12,825 bases of DNA from an uncultured beta proteobacterium (GTDB lineage: Bacteria > Pseudomonadota > Gammaproteobacteria > Burkholderiales > Rhodocyclaceae). Made by a program: the position numbers and the translations under genes. The notes beneath the pieces were generated by a model. The model saw only the letters and a list, made by a program, of their open reading frames with translations, searched no databases and was not told the DNA's origin. Shown in pieces: positions 6,607 through 12,825 of the stretch (position 1 is its first letter; each line of letters opens with the position of its first letter). The stretch lies in NCBI GenBank assembly GCA_903932755.1, contig CAIZHL010000386.1, forward strand, positions 1 through 12,825, read 5' to 3'.

Positions 6607-7671
6607 ATGCGCCAGAACGTACTTGTAATCGACGACCAGACCTCCAATGCCCTGCTGGTTGCCGAGATCCTTTCCGGCATCTCCGCGGACATCGACGTCG
6701 TCACCTTCGCCCAGCCGCTGGAAGCGGTGCGCTATGCGGCGGAAAACCCGCTCGACCTGGTCATCACCGACTTCAGCATGCCCGAACTCGACGGCCTCGG
6801 CGTGATCCGCCAGCTCAAGCGCATGGAGCATCTGTTCGACCTGCCGATCGTCGTGGTCACCGCGCTGGATGACATGGATGTGCGCTATGCCGCCCTCGAC
6901 GCGGGCGCCGCCGACTTCCTGACGCGGCCGATCAACCACCGCGAATGCCAGGCCCGCTGCCGCAACCTGCTCAAGATGCGCCTGTTCCAGTTGCAGAACA
7001 AGCGGCATGCCGAAGTCCTCCAGCAGCGCGTCGCGGAGGTCAGCGAGGACCTCCAGCAGCGCAACATGGAAATGCTGCAGCGCCTGGCGGTAGTCGCGGA
7101 GAAGCGCGATTCGGAGACCGGGCAGCACCTGCTGCGGATGGCGCGCTATTCGATGCTGCTGGCCCGCGAGGTGGGCTTCAGCGAAGCCGAGGTGCACGTG
7201 ATCGGCATGGCGGCGCCGCTCCATGACATCGGCAAGATCGGCATTCCCGACGAGATCCTGCTCGCACCGCGCCGGCTCAGCGAAAGCGAACTGGTCGTGA
7301 TGCGCACGCATCCCGTGATCGGCTACGAGATGCTGCAGGGATCGACGTCGGAATCGATGAAGATGTCGGCCGACATCGCCCATTACCACCACGAGCGCTT
7401 CGACGGCAGCGGCTACCCGACGGGCCTGCGCGGCCAGGACATCCCGCTCTCGGCGCGGATCGTCGCGGTGGCCGATGTCTGGGACGCCCTGCTGTCGACG
7501 CGCCCCTACAAGACGCCGTGGACCGAAGAAGCGGCCGTCGACCTGCTGCGCCGCGGCGCCGGAGTCCAGTTCGATCCGCGCCTGGTGGATGCCTTCCTGG
7601 CAAATCTGAACACCTTGCGCGAGATCCGCAGCGAGGCGGCCCGGTCAACAGTCACATCGCCGCCGCCCTGA
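6607..7671 (+). CDS. rpfG: RpfG-type response regulator, receiver plus HD-GYP c-di-GMP phosphodiesterase
   Basis: Cytoplasmic two-domain regulator of 354 residues. The N-terminal receiver (about 1-125) has acidic residues Asp9/Asp10 and phospho-acceptor Asp55 in LVITDFSMPELDG. A coiled linker (about 128-160) leads to an HD-GYP domain (about 160-340) with the metal ligands His206-Asp207 in LHDIGKIGIPDE and the full HHERFDGSGYP signature (261-271), so c-di-GMP hydrolysis is expected. The receiver position that is usually Lys is Arg107 (LTRPIN). This is the domain order of Xanthomonas RpfG, the partner of RpfC, whose gene lies divergently next door. Start ATG 6607 is preceded by GAGG at 6597-6600; the frame is open further upstream but without coding character. 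Phosphotransfer from the RpfC HPt domain should activate it and lower c-di-GMP. Confidence 0.93.
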   Translation: MRQNVLVIDDQTSNALLVAEILSGISADIDVVTFAQPLEAVRYAAENPLDLVITDFSMPELDGLGVIRQLKRMEHLFDLPIVVVTALDDMDVRYAALDAGAADFLTRPINHRECQARCRNLLKMRLFQLQNKRHAEVLQQRVAEVSEDLQQRNMEMLQRLAVVAEKRDSETGQHLLRMARYSMLLAREVGFSEAEVHVIGMAAPLHDIGKIGIPDEILLAPRRLSESELVVMRTHPVIGYEMLQGSTSESMKMSADIAHYHHERFDGSGYPTGLRGQDIPLSARIVAVADVWDALLSTRPYKTPWTEEAAVDLLRRGAGVQFDPRLVDAFLANLNTLREIRSEAARSTVTSPPP

Positions 7672-7710
7672 CCTGCCAGGAGGCAAAGCCGCGCGGACAC
7701 GGGACCCGGC

Positions 7711-7726
7711 GGGTCGGGGCCGACCC
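7711..7726. other. GC-rich inverted repeat downstream of rpfG
   Basis: GGGTCG and CGACCC flank a GGGC centre, a possible hairpin about 40 bp after the rpfG stop. There is no T-run after it, so it is at best a weak or Rho-assisted terminator. It lies in the 174-bp gap between rpfG and the small HTH gene. Confidence 0.3.
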
Positions 7727-7788
7727 GGGGGCGACGGGTTGTCCGGCCGATGACAAGTGGAAGTGCTGCGCTAAGGAATGCGCGGTCG

Positions 7789-7801
7789 ACCGAATTTCGG
7801 T
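7789..7801. promoter_or_regulatory. Perfect 13-bp palindrome upstream of the HTH gene, possible operator
   Basis: ACCGAA (7789-7794) and TTCGGT (7796-7801) are exact inverted arms around one T, 44 bp before the ATG of the small helix-turn-helix gene. Position and symmetry fit an autoregulatory operator, but only one copy is seen and binding is unproven. Confidence 0.35.
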
Positions 7802-7845
7802 ATCCTTGCCGATGCTTTAAACGTAAATCTACAGGAGCAGCAAAC

Positions 7846-8064
7846 ATGGCCCGAAAGAAGAAACTGGATTTTTCCGACATTGCGGAGACGCGCAAGAAGC
7901 AGAACATCAATCAGACCGAGTTCTGGACGCGTTACGGCGTCACTCAGTCCGGAGGTTCCCGCTACGAGTCCGGCCGCAACATCCCCAAGCCGCTGGCGAT
8001 CCTGCTCTGGCTGCATCGCTCGGGCAAGGTAAGCGACAAGGATCTGGCGGAAGCCCTGAAGTAA
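7846..8064 (+). CDS. Small XRE-like helix-turn-helix DNA-binding protein
   Basis: A 72-residue basic protein. Residues about 21-43 (NQTEFWTRYGVTQSGGSRYESG) form a Cro/XRE-like helix-turn-helix of a type I recognise from small conserved betaproteobacterial proteins; the N-terminus is Lys/Arg-rich (MARKKK) and a short helical tail follows. No further domain is present, so it probably acts as a dimeric DNA-binding regulator. The start is set by a good ribosome binding site, AGGAG at 7833-7837, eight bases before the ATG; the frame is open upstream without coding character. A 13-bp palindrome lies just upstream and may be its operator. Its position between rpfG and the thioesterase and pga genes makes it a candidate local regulator, but its targets are unknown. 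Confidence 0.85.
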   Translation: MARKKKLDFSDIAETRKKQNINQTEFWTRYGVTQSGGSRYESGRNIPKPLAILLWLHRSGKVSDKDLAEALK

Positions 8065-8070
8065 GGACGC

Positions 8071-8111
8071 GCATCCGTGCGGATGCCCGGCGGCATCACC
8101 TTGGCGCCGGG
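8071..8111 (+). promoter_or_regulatory. Three mutually exclusive hairpins ahead of the thioesterase gene, attenuator-like leader
   Basis: The 63-bp gap after the HTH stop can fold in competing ways. Stem A pairs GCATCC (8071-8076) with GGATGC (8081-8086). Stem B pairs GATGCC (8082-8087) with GGCATC (8092-8097). Stem C pairs CCCGGCG (8086-8092) with CGCCGGG (8105-8111) and ends directly at the ribosome binding site. B excludes both A and C. This looks like a transcriptional or translational switch, although there is no T-run and GC-rich DNA folds readily. Confidence 0.4.
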
Positions 8112-8118
8112 AAGGAGG
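8112..8118 (+). promoter_or_regulatory. Strong ribosome binding site deciding the thioesterase start
   Basis: AAGGAGG lies nine bases before the ATG at 8128 and fixes that ATG over the earlier in-frame ATGs at 8077 and 8083. It directly follows the 3' arm of the last leader hairpin. Confidence 0.8.
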
Positions 8119-8127
8119 ACTGAAGCG

Positions 8128-8550
8128 ATGATCGAAACCGCACGCGGCACGGTGCACGAGTGGCAGCGCGACCACATGGGCCACATCAATGTTCGCGCCT
8201 ACATGGAATTTCTCGAAGAGGCCTGCTGGCAGTTCTATGCCATGCTCGGCATGACGGCTTCCCTGCTGCGCAGCGGCGCCCTGCACCTGGCCGCCGTGCA
8301 GCAGGACATCAGCTACAGGAAGGAACTCTATCCGGGCGACACGGTGGCGGTGCGCACCGGCGTGCTGGAAATGCGCGAGAAGGTGCTGCGCTTCCGCCAC
8401 GAATTGTTCAATACCGAAACCGGCGATGTCTGCTCGGTCTGCGAGTTCACGGTGGTCTGCCTCAATCCGCAAACCCGCAAGTCGCAGCCCTTTCCCGCAC
8501 AGGTGGCGGCGCGCGCCAGGGAATTGATGCTGCCGGCGGAGCCGGCATGA
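8128..8550 (+). CDS. Hotdog-fold acyl thioesterase, 4HBT family
   Basis: A 140-residue protein of the 4-hydroxybenzoyl-CoA thioesterase (4HBT/YbgC-like) family, which hydrolyses acyl-CoA or acyl-ACP thioesters in the cytoplasm. The N-terminal motif RDHMGHINVRAYMEFLEEA carries the expected catalytic Asp (Asp15) followed by GHxN and a Tyr three residues on. The middle contains the usual Y-RKELYPGD strand-turn. The start at 8128 follows an excellent AAGGAGG site. Its stop overlaps the start of a second, different thioesterase gene (ATGA), so the two are co-translated. The substrate cannot be read from the sequence. Given the neighbouring RpfF and ACP genes, release or recycling of signal-related acyl groups is a possibility but only inferred. 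Confidence 0.88.
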   Translation: MIETARGTVHEWQRDHMGHINVRAYMEFLEEACWQFYAMLGMTASLLRSGALHLAAVQQDISYRKELYPGDTVAVRTGVLEMREKVLRFRHELFNTETGDVCSVCEFTVVCLNPQTRKSQPFPAQVAARARELMLPAEPA

Positions 8551-9032
8551 AGAAGCCCGTCGCCGCAGCCGCCGCTGCGTTCGAGCCCGAATTCATCGAC
8601 GGCCTGAAGAAGATTTTCGAGGAAATGATCATCTTCAACCAGGTCCTCGGCCTCAAGGTCACCTCGATCGCCGAGGACCGCGCCAGCGGCCGCATCGAGA
8701 TGCGCCGCGAGCTGATCGGCCATTACAGCCACAACCGGATCCACGGCGGCGTCATCAGCGCCAGCCTCGACGCGATGGGCGGCCTGGCGGTGCTGGCGGC
8801 GATCGGCGCCCGCCACATGGACGAGCCGCCGCAACAGAGGCTGGCCCGTTTCGGCAAGCTGGGCACCATCGACCTGCGCATCGACTATCTGCGCCCAGGC
8901 ATCGGCGAGCATTTCGAACTGCGCGCCGAAGTGCTGCGCCTGGGCTCGCGCGTCGCCACCACCCGCATGGAATTCCTCGGCGCCGACGGCAAGCTGCTGT
9001 CCACCGGGGCGGGTGCCTATATCGTTTCGTGA
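8547..9032 (+). CDS. yigI: YigI/PaaI-like hotdog acyl-CoA thioesterase
   Basis: A 161-residue hotdog-fold thioesterase of a different subfamily from its upstream neighbour. It contains the PaaI-type signature NRIHGGVISASLDAMGG, with His66-Gly-Gly and probable catalytic Asp75. A long match to E. coli YigI runs through RLARFGKLGTIDLRIDYLRP to the C-terminal AGAYIVS. YigI-family enzymes cleave medium- to long-chain acyl-CoAs. I chose the ATG at 8547 because it overlaps the upstream stop (ATGA); earlier in-frame starts lie within the other thioesterase gene. The Ala-rich N-terminus (residues 5-11) is probably just flexible. Followed after 85 bp by pgaA. A cotranscribed pair of thioesterases suggests two successive or alternative acyl substrates. 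Confidence 0.88.
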   Translation: MKKPVAAAAAAFEPEFIDGLKKIFEEMIIFNQVLGLKVTSIAEDRASGRIEMRRELIGHYSHNRIHGGVISASLDAMGGLAVLAAIGARHMDEPPQQRLARFGKLGTIDLRIDYLRPGIGEHFELRAEVLRLGSRVATTRMEFLGADGKLLSTGAGAYIVS

Positions 9033-9117
9033 AAGCGCCGGGGCAAGCGCGAGGATTTCCGCCGGAGCACGCCTGGTTTTCGTGCGGGATCCGCCACACC
9101 TAGCCGACATCGTGCGC

Positions 9118-10926
9118 ATGCCCGCCCGCCACCTCCTGCCCTGGTCTTTCCTGCTGCTCGCCGCGAGCGGCGGGCTGGCAGCTGCCGAAAATCCGGAGCA
9201 GCGCGTCGCCGAGGGCGACCGGATCGCCGTCGAGATTCGTTACGGCATCATCGATCGCAACACGCTGCGCGGACCCGACCGCTTCCTGCGCATCGATCGG
9301 GCCCTGGCCGCAAGCGATGCCCTTGCCGCCGATTTTTTCGCCGGCAAGGCGCCGGATGCCGAAGACCGGCGGCGCCTGACCGATCGCATGAGCGCCCTGT
9401 TTTTCCGCCGCCGTGCGGCCGATGCCGTCGCCCTCTTTGAAGCTTTCCTCGCCCGCGACCTGGCGGTGCCGACCTGGGCCAAGCGCGACGTCGCCGGCAG
9501 CTATCTCGAACTGCGCAATCCGCGCAGCGCCGCTGCGCTTTACCGCGAAGTGATCGCGGCAAATCCGGATGATTTCGAGGCCAACCTCGGCCTGTTCTAT
9601 GCCCTGGTCGAAAGCGAGGAACTCGATCCCGCCACGGCGCACATCGATGCCTTCGCCGCGCGACTGCCCGAACGCCGGCATCGCGACGGCAAGTACAACG
9701 GCGAACGCCTGAGCAGCGACATCGCCGCCGACCAGGCGCGGATCTACGGCGACCGCCTGCAGGAAGCGCAGGCGCGCATCGAGGCCAGAACGGCCGCCGC
9801 GCCTTTCAATGGCGAGGCGCGCCAGGCTGCCGCGTCGCTGGCGCTGGCGCGCGGCTGGCCGCGCCTGGGCGAGGAACTGTTGCGCCGGATCGCGGGGTCC
9901 GATCCGGAGAACGCGGCAGTGCAAGCGGATCTTGCCGAAGTGCAACTCGGGCTGCAGAACTGGCCGGCGGCGCAGGAAAGCCTGGGCCGGGCGCGCGGAC
10001 TCGACCCCGACAACGGCGGTGTCCGCCGTGCCGGCAGGACATTCGAACTGCACGACAGCCACGAGTTCTATACCGAAGCGGGCTACGGCCGCGGCCAGGA
10101 CAGCGCCTTCAACGGCAACCGCGACTGGTCGAGCGACAGCTATCTCTACAGCCGGCCGCAGGCCGACCGCTGGCGGTTTTTCGTGCACAACTTCACCGGC
10201 AGCGCGGATTTCGACCGCAGCACTACAAAGTGGATACGCACCGGCGTCGGCCTGGAATGGCGCTGGCTGGACTGGCGCCTCACCGGTGAAGTAAACGACG
10301 GCAGCGGCGAAAAGGCCGGCCTGTCCGCCACCGCCCGCTGGAAGGCGGACGACCACTGGACCTTCCATGGCGCCGCCGAGAGCGTCAGCAACCAGATACC
10401 GCTGCGCGCGGTGCAAAGCGGCGTGCGCGCCAGCCGCGCCAGCGCCGGCGCGGACTGGCAGGCCAACGAGTCGCGCAAGCTGTCGGCGGGCGTGGCCGCC
10501 AGCGATTTTTCCGACGACAACCGACGCACGTCGGTCAATGCCGCCTGGTTCGAGCGCTGGTCCAGCGGCCCGCAATGGATGTTCGAAACGACGCTGGGCG
10601 GCGACGCCTCGCACAACACGCTGGGTACCGGGGCCAGCTATTTCAATCCGGAAAACGACCGCTCGCTGTGGCTGACCGCCGCCGTCGAAAACCTGGTCTG
10701 GCGCAACTACGAGCGCTCCTTCCGCCAGCGCCTGGCGCTGACCGGTGGCCACTACTGGCAGCAGCATTTTGCGTCGGGTTCGATCGAGGCCGTCGAATAC
10801 GGCCACCGCTGGGAACTCGAGCGCGACCTGTCCGTCCGCTACGGCATCGGCCGCAGCTTTCGCCCCTACGACGGCGCGCGCGAAGCGCGCAGCTTCGCCA
10901 ACCTGAGCGTGCTATGGCGCTTCTGA
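9118..10926 (+). CDS. pgaA: PNAG export porin PgaA-like (TPR domain plus outer-membrane beta-barrel)
   Basis: Outer-membrane secretin-like porin for poly-N-acetylglucosamine, 602 residues. Residues 1-23 form a signal peptide (hydrophobic LLPWSFLLLAA core, then GGLAAAE). Residues about 80-310 are helical repeats of TPR character (for example SAAALYREVIAANPDDFEANLGLFYAL and AQESLGRARGLDPDN). From about residue 315 alternating aromatic strands make a beta-barrel, ending LSVLWRF with the terminal Phe typical of outer-membrane proteins. The stretch YGIGRSFRPYDG near the end resembles PgaA. It is about 200 residues shorter than E. coli PgaA (807), mainly in the TPR part. Start: ATG 9118 directly precedes the signal peptide; there is no strong ribosome binding site and GTG 9112 is an alternative. 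It overlaps pgaB by 13 bp. Confidence 0.88.
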   Translation: MPARHLLPWSFLLLAASGGLAAAENPEQRVAEGDRIAVEIRYGIIDRNTLRGPDRFLRIDRALAASDALAADFFAGKAPDAEDRRRLTDRMSALFFRRRAADAVALFEAFLARDLAVPTWAKRDVAGSYLELRNPRSAAALYREVIAANPDDFEANLGLFYALVESEELDPATAHIDAFAARLPERRHRDGKYNGERLSSDIAADQARIYGDRLQEAQARIEARTAAAPFNGEARQAAASLALARGWPRLGEELLRRIAGSDPENAAVQADLAEVQLGLQNWPAAQESLGRARGLDPDNGGVRRAGRTFELHDSHEFYTEAGYGRGQDSAFNGNRDWSSDSYLYSRPQADRWRFFVHNFTGSADFDRSTTKWIRTGVGLEWRWLDWRLTGEVNDGSGEKAGLSATARWKADDHWTFHGAAESVSNQIPLRAVQSGVRASRASAGADWQANESRKLSAGVAASDFSDDNRRTSVNAAWFERWSSGPQWMFETTLGGDASHNTLGTGASYFNPENDRSLWLTAAVENLVWRNYERSFRQRLALTGGHYWQQHFASGSIEAVEYGHRWELERDLSVRYGIGRSFRPYDGAREARSFANLSVLWRF

Positions 10927-12458
10927 TCCGCCTCTGCTTCCTGCTGATGGTCCTGCCGGCCTGCGCCCAGCCGGCGGGCGGCTTCATCGCCCTGAGCTAT
11001 CACGAAGTCGAGAGCGATTCGGCGCCGCTCACCTCCCCCACCGCCGTCCGCGCCTCCGACCTTGCGGCCCAGTTCGCCTGGCTCAAGGCCAACGCTTACC
11101 GGCCGGTCAGCCTCGATGCGATCATCGCCGCGCGCAAGGGCGGCGCGGCGCTGCCGCCGAAGGCCGTCCTGCTTACCTTCGACGACGGGCTGAAGGACTT
11201 CCATACCCGTGCGTTCCCGCTGCTCAAACAGTTCGACTATCCGGCGGTGATCGCGCTGGTCGGCGCCTGGCTGGATGTCGAGGCGGGCAAGACGGTCGAT
11301 TACGACGGCGCGGCGCGGCCCCGCGCGGATTTCGTCACCTGGGACGAGGTGCGCGAAATGCAGCGCTCCGGGCTGATCGAAGTCGCCACTCATACCTACG
11401 GCCTGCATCGCGGCATTCTGGCCAACCCGCAGGGCAATACGGAACCCGCGGCAATCACCCGCCTCTACGCCGACGGACGCTACGAAACGGACGAAGCGTA
11501 TCTTGGCCGGCTCGGCCGGGATCTCGCCGCCAGCAGCCGCCTGATCGCCGAGCGCAGCGGCAGCGCGCCGCGCATCCTGGTCTGGCCCTACGGCCGCAGC
11601 AACCTTGCCGGACAGGAGATCGCCGCCGGGCTCGGCATGGCCGGCGCCTTCACGCTGGAAGACGGACCTACCCCGGCGTCGAGATCGCTGTTCCATATCC
11701 GTCGCTACCTCGTCGAGAACAGCCCGTCGCTGCAGGAATTTGCCGAACTCCTGCGCAATGCCTGGGCGCCGGACCCGGCGCGCAGCGTGAAGATCGTGCC
11801 GGGGCGCTGGCAGGACGAAGAAGCCGGACTCTCTGCGACACTCGACCGCCTGCTCGCGCTGCAACCGAACATGGCCTTCGTGTCGCCGTCCGTGCAGCGC
11901 GACGGTCGTGAGCTGGCGCTGTTCGCCACCTCCCGCCTGCCGCTCGCCCGCGACAGCCTCAACCACATCTGCTGGCAGACCGAGAGGCGCGCCGGCGTGC
12001 CGGTTTTCATCGACCTGCCCGACCACTGGCTGGGCGACGCCGCGCTGGTCGCCGATCTCGCGCGCCACGTCAATTTCGCCGGGCTGCGCCTGCGCGCTAT
12101 GCCGGGTAGCACCACGGCGGCCGGGGTGCGTGCCGCCGCCGAACGCTGGCGCTGGCCGCTGCAGTTCGTCCATGCGCTGGACCGGACGCCGGACGCCGAC
12201 GTCTGGGCGCAACTGGCGGAGAAGGACTTGATCGTCCTGCCGGCGACCGAGGCCAACATCGCGGCACTCCCGGCCGGCGCAAAAGCAAAGGTGCTGCTCG
12301 AATTCGACCCGGCCCTGCCCGCCGCGGAAATCGCCGGGCGCATGCGAACGCTGGAAGCCGAGGGCTTCCGCCAGTTCGGCCTGGCCGGCCTGCCGCAAGA
12401 CGGCATGGACGCCGTCGGCCGCGTTCTCTCGCTGCGCTCGCAGCCGCAGCTCAGGTAG
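10914..12458 (+). CDS. pgaB: PNAG N-deacetylase PgaB-like lipoprotein with degenerate C-terminal domain
   Basis: Periplasmic lipoprotein that partly deacetylates PNAG before export, 514 residues. A short signal peptide ends in the lipobox LPAC (Cys17). The CE4 deacetylase domain (about 25-270) keeps the PgaB catalytic set: His30 in SYHEV, Asp90-Asp91 in LTFDDG, and metal ligands His160 and His165 in ATHTYGLH, with spacings matching E. coli His55, Asp114/115 and His184/189. WPYG (224-227) is also conserved. The C-terminal part (about 290-514) aligns with the GH153-type hydrolase domain (for example LPLARDSLNHICWQTERRAGVPVF) but is over 100 residues shorter. By my alignment it reads RLRAMPG where E. 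coli has a His-Asp-Asp motif. Deacetylation is therefore expected, glycan cleavage doubtful. The start overlaps the pgaA end by 13 bp; pgaC begins 6 bp after the stop. Confidence 0.92.
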   Translation: MALLIRLCFLLMVLPACAQPAGGFIALSYHEVESDSAPLTSPTAVRASDLAAQFAWLKANAYRPVSLDAIIAARKGGAALPPKAVLLTFDDGLKDFHTRAFPLLKQFDYPAVIALVGAWLDVEAGKTVDYDGAARPRADFVTWDEVREMQRSGLIEVATHTYGLHRGILANPQGNTEPAAITRLYADGRYETDEAYLGRLGRDLAASSRLIAERSGSAPRILVWPYGRSNLAGQEIAAGLGMAGAFTLEDGPTPASRSLFHIRRYLVENSPSLQEFAELLRNAWAPDPARSVKIVPGRWQDEEAGLSATLDRLLALQPNMAFVSPSVQRDGRELALFATSRLPLARDSLNHICWQTERRAGVPVFIDLPDHWLGDAALVADLARHVNFAGLRLRAMPGSTTAAGVRAAAERWRWPLQFVHALDRTPDADVWAQLAEKDLIVLPATEANIAALPAGAKAKVLLEFDPALPAAEIAGRMRTLEAEGFRQFGLAGLPQDGMDAVGRVLSLRSQPQLR

Positions 12459-12464
12459 GCGACG

Positions 12465-12825
12465 ATGACGCTACCGGCACTGCTAGGCGATTTCTGGGGC
12501 GCGATCCTCGCCTACGTATTTTTCTATCCGGTATTGATGTCGATGATCTGGATGGTCTGCGGCATCGTTTTCTACTTCCGCTTCGAGCGCAAGCCGCACC
12601 GCGTGGTCAGCCAGCCGCCGCCGCGCGACGACTACCCGCTGGTCGCGGTGCTGGTACCGTGCTTCAACGAGGAAGCCCACGCCGAGGAAACCATCGAAGC
12701 GCTGATGGAACTCGAGTATCCGAATTTCGAGATCATCGCCATCAACGACGGCAGCAAGGATCGCACCGGCGAACTGCTCAACGAACTGGCGGAGCGCTTC
12801 CCGCGCCTGCGCGTGGTGCACCAGA
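12465..12825 (+). CDS. pgaC: PNAG synthase PgaC-like glycosyltransferase, 5' part
   Basis: The first 120 codons of an inner-membrane family 2 glycosyltransferase that polymerises UDP-GlcNAc into PNAG; the gene runs off the window. Residues about 10-38 are hydrophobic membrane segments (FFYPVLMSMIWMVCGIVFYF, very like the E. coli PgaC equivalent). Then comes the GT2 start LVAVLVPCFNEE, followed by ETIEALMELEYPNFEIIAINDGSKDRTGELL with the nucleotide-binding Asp in NDGS. The catalytic DxD and QxxRW motifs lie beyond the window. It starts six bases after pgaB with only a weak ribosome binding site (AGG), which suggests coupled translation. In E. coli, PgaC works with PgaD and is activated by c-di-GMP; pgaD, if present, would be downstream. 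Confidence 0.93.
   Translation, partial: MTLPALLGDFWGAILAYVFFYPVLMSMIWMVCGIVFYFRFERKPHRVVSQPPPRDDYPLVAVLVPCFNEEAHAEETIEALMELEYPNFEIIAINDGSKDRTGELLNELAERFPRLRVVHQ

Noticed and set aside
7711..7726. Rho-independent terminator after rpfG
   Set aside because: A stem is possible but there is no T-run, so it is listed only as an inverted repeat.
9013..9117. Upstream extension of PgaA
   Set aside because: It would overlap the thioesterase gene and bury the signal peptide 35 residues into the protein.
9100..10806. 568-aa open frame on the minus strand opposite pgaA
   Set aside because: Ala/Gly/Arg-rich shadow with no recognisable domain; the plus strand encodes a signal peptide, TPRs and a barrel ending in Phe.
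10575..10913. Upstream extension of PgaB inside pgaA
   Set aside because: It would put the lipoprotein signal peptide 113 residues from the N-terminus; ATG 10914 places the lipobox Cys at residue 17.
10866..12398. 510-aa open frame on the minus strand opposite pgaB
   Set aside because: Shadow of the pgaB reading frame, which keeps all deacetylase residues.
1..12825. Mobile element, prophage, CRISPR, rRNA or tRNA
   Set aside because: No transposase or integrase frames, no regularly spaced repeats, no rRNA-like stretches and no tRNA-like cloverleaf were recognised.

Overview
The window is GC-rich, densely coding DNA with short gaps, ATGA/GTGA-type gene overlaps and codon use typical of a betaproteobacterium. 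A Rhodocyclales-like or related environmental lineage is the best guess, but no rRNA or other phylogenetic marker is present to settle it. I see no insertion sequence, prophage, CRISPR array or tRNA.

Layout. (1) 2-1749, plus strand: the 3' two-thirds of metG (methionyl-tRNA synthetase), overlapping a small acylphosphatase gene. (2) 1853-4273, plus strand: a compact operon of a dedicated acyl carrier protein, a FabF/NodE-type beta-ketoacyl-ACP synthase and a crotonase-fold protein that I identify as an RpfF-type DSF (diffusible signal factor) synthase. (3) 4239-6314, minus strand: an RpfC-type hybrid sensor kinase (membrane sensor, histidine kinase, receiver, HPt). It converges on rpfF and overlaps its 3' end by 35 bp. 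(4) 6607-7671, plus strand: an RpfG-type response regulator (receiver plus HD-GYP c-di-GMP phosphodiesterase), divergent from rpfC across a 292-bp region. (5) 7846-9032, plus strand: a small helix-turn-helix protein and two unrelated-looking hotdog-fold acyl thioesterases. (6) 9118 to the window end, plus strand: pgaA, pgaB and the start of pgaC, the export porin, deacetylase and synthase genes for the biofilm polysaccharide poly-N-acetylglucosamine (PNAG).

How it may work together (inference). The ACP and ketosynthase would supply a specialised acyl-ACP. RpfF would convert it to a cis-2-unsaturated fatty acid signal. RpfC would sense the signal and pass phosphate through its receiver and HPt domains to RpfG, which would lower c-di-GMP. 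PNAG synthesis by PgaC/PgaD is known in E. coli to need c-di-GMP, so the adjacent pga genes are a plausible output. The most notable points are the nodFE-like ACP/ketosynthase pair placed directly before rpfF, the unusual rpfF><rpfC / rpfC<>rpfG orientation, and a short PgaB whose C-terminal hydrolase domain appears to have lost its acidic catalytic motif. A set of mutually exclusive hairpins also abuts the ribosome binding site of the first thioesterase gene.
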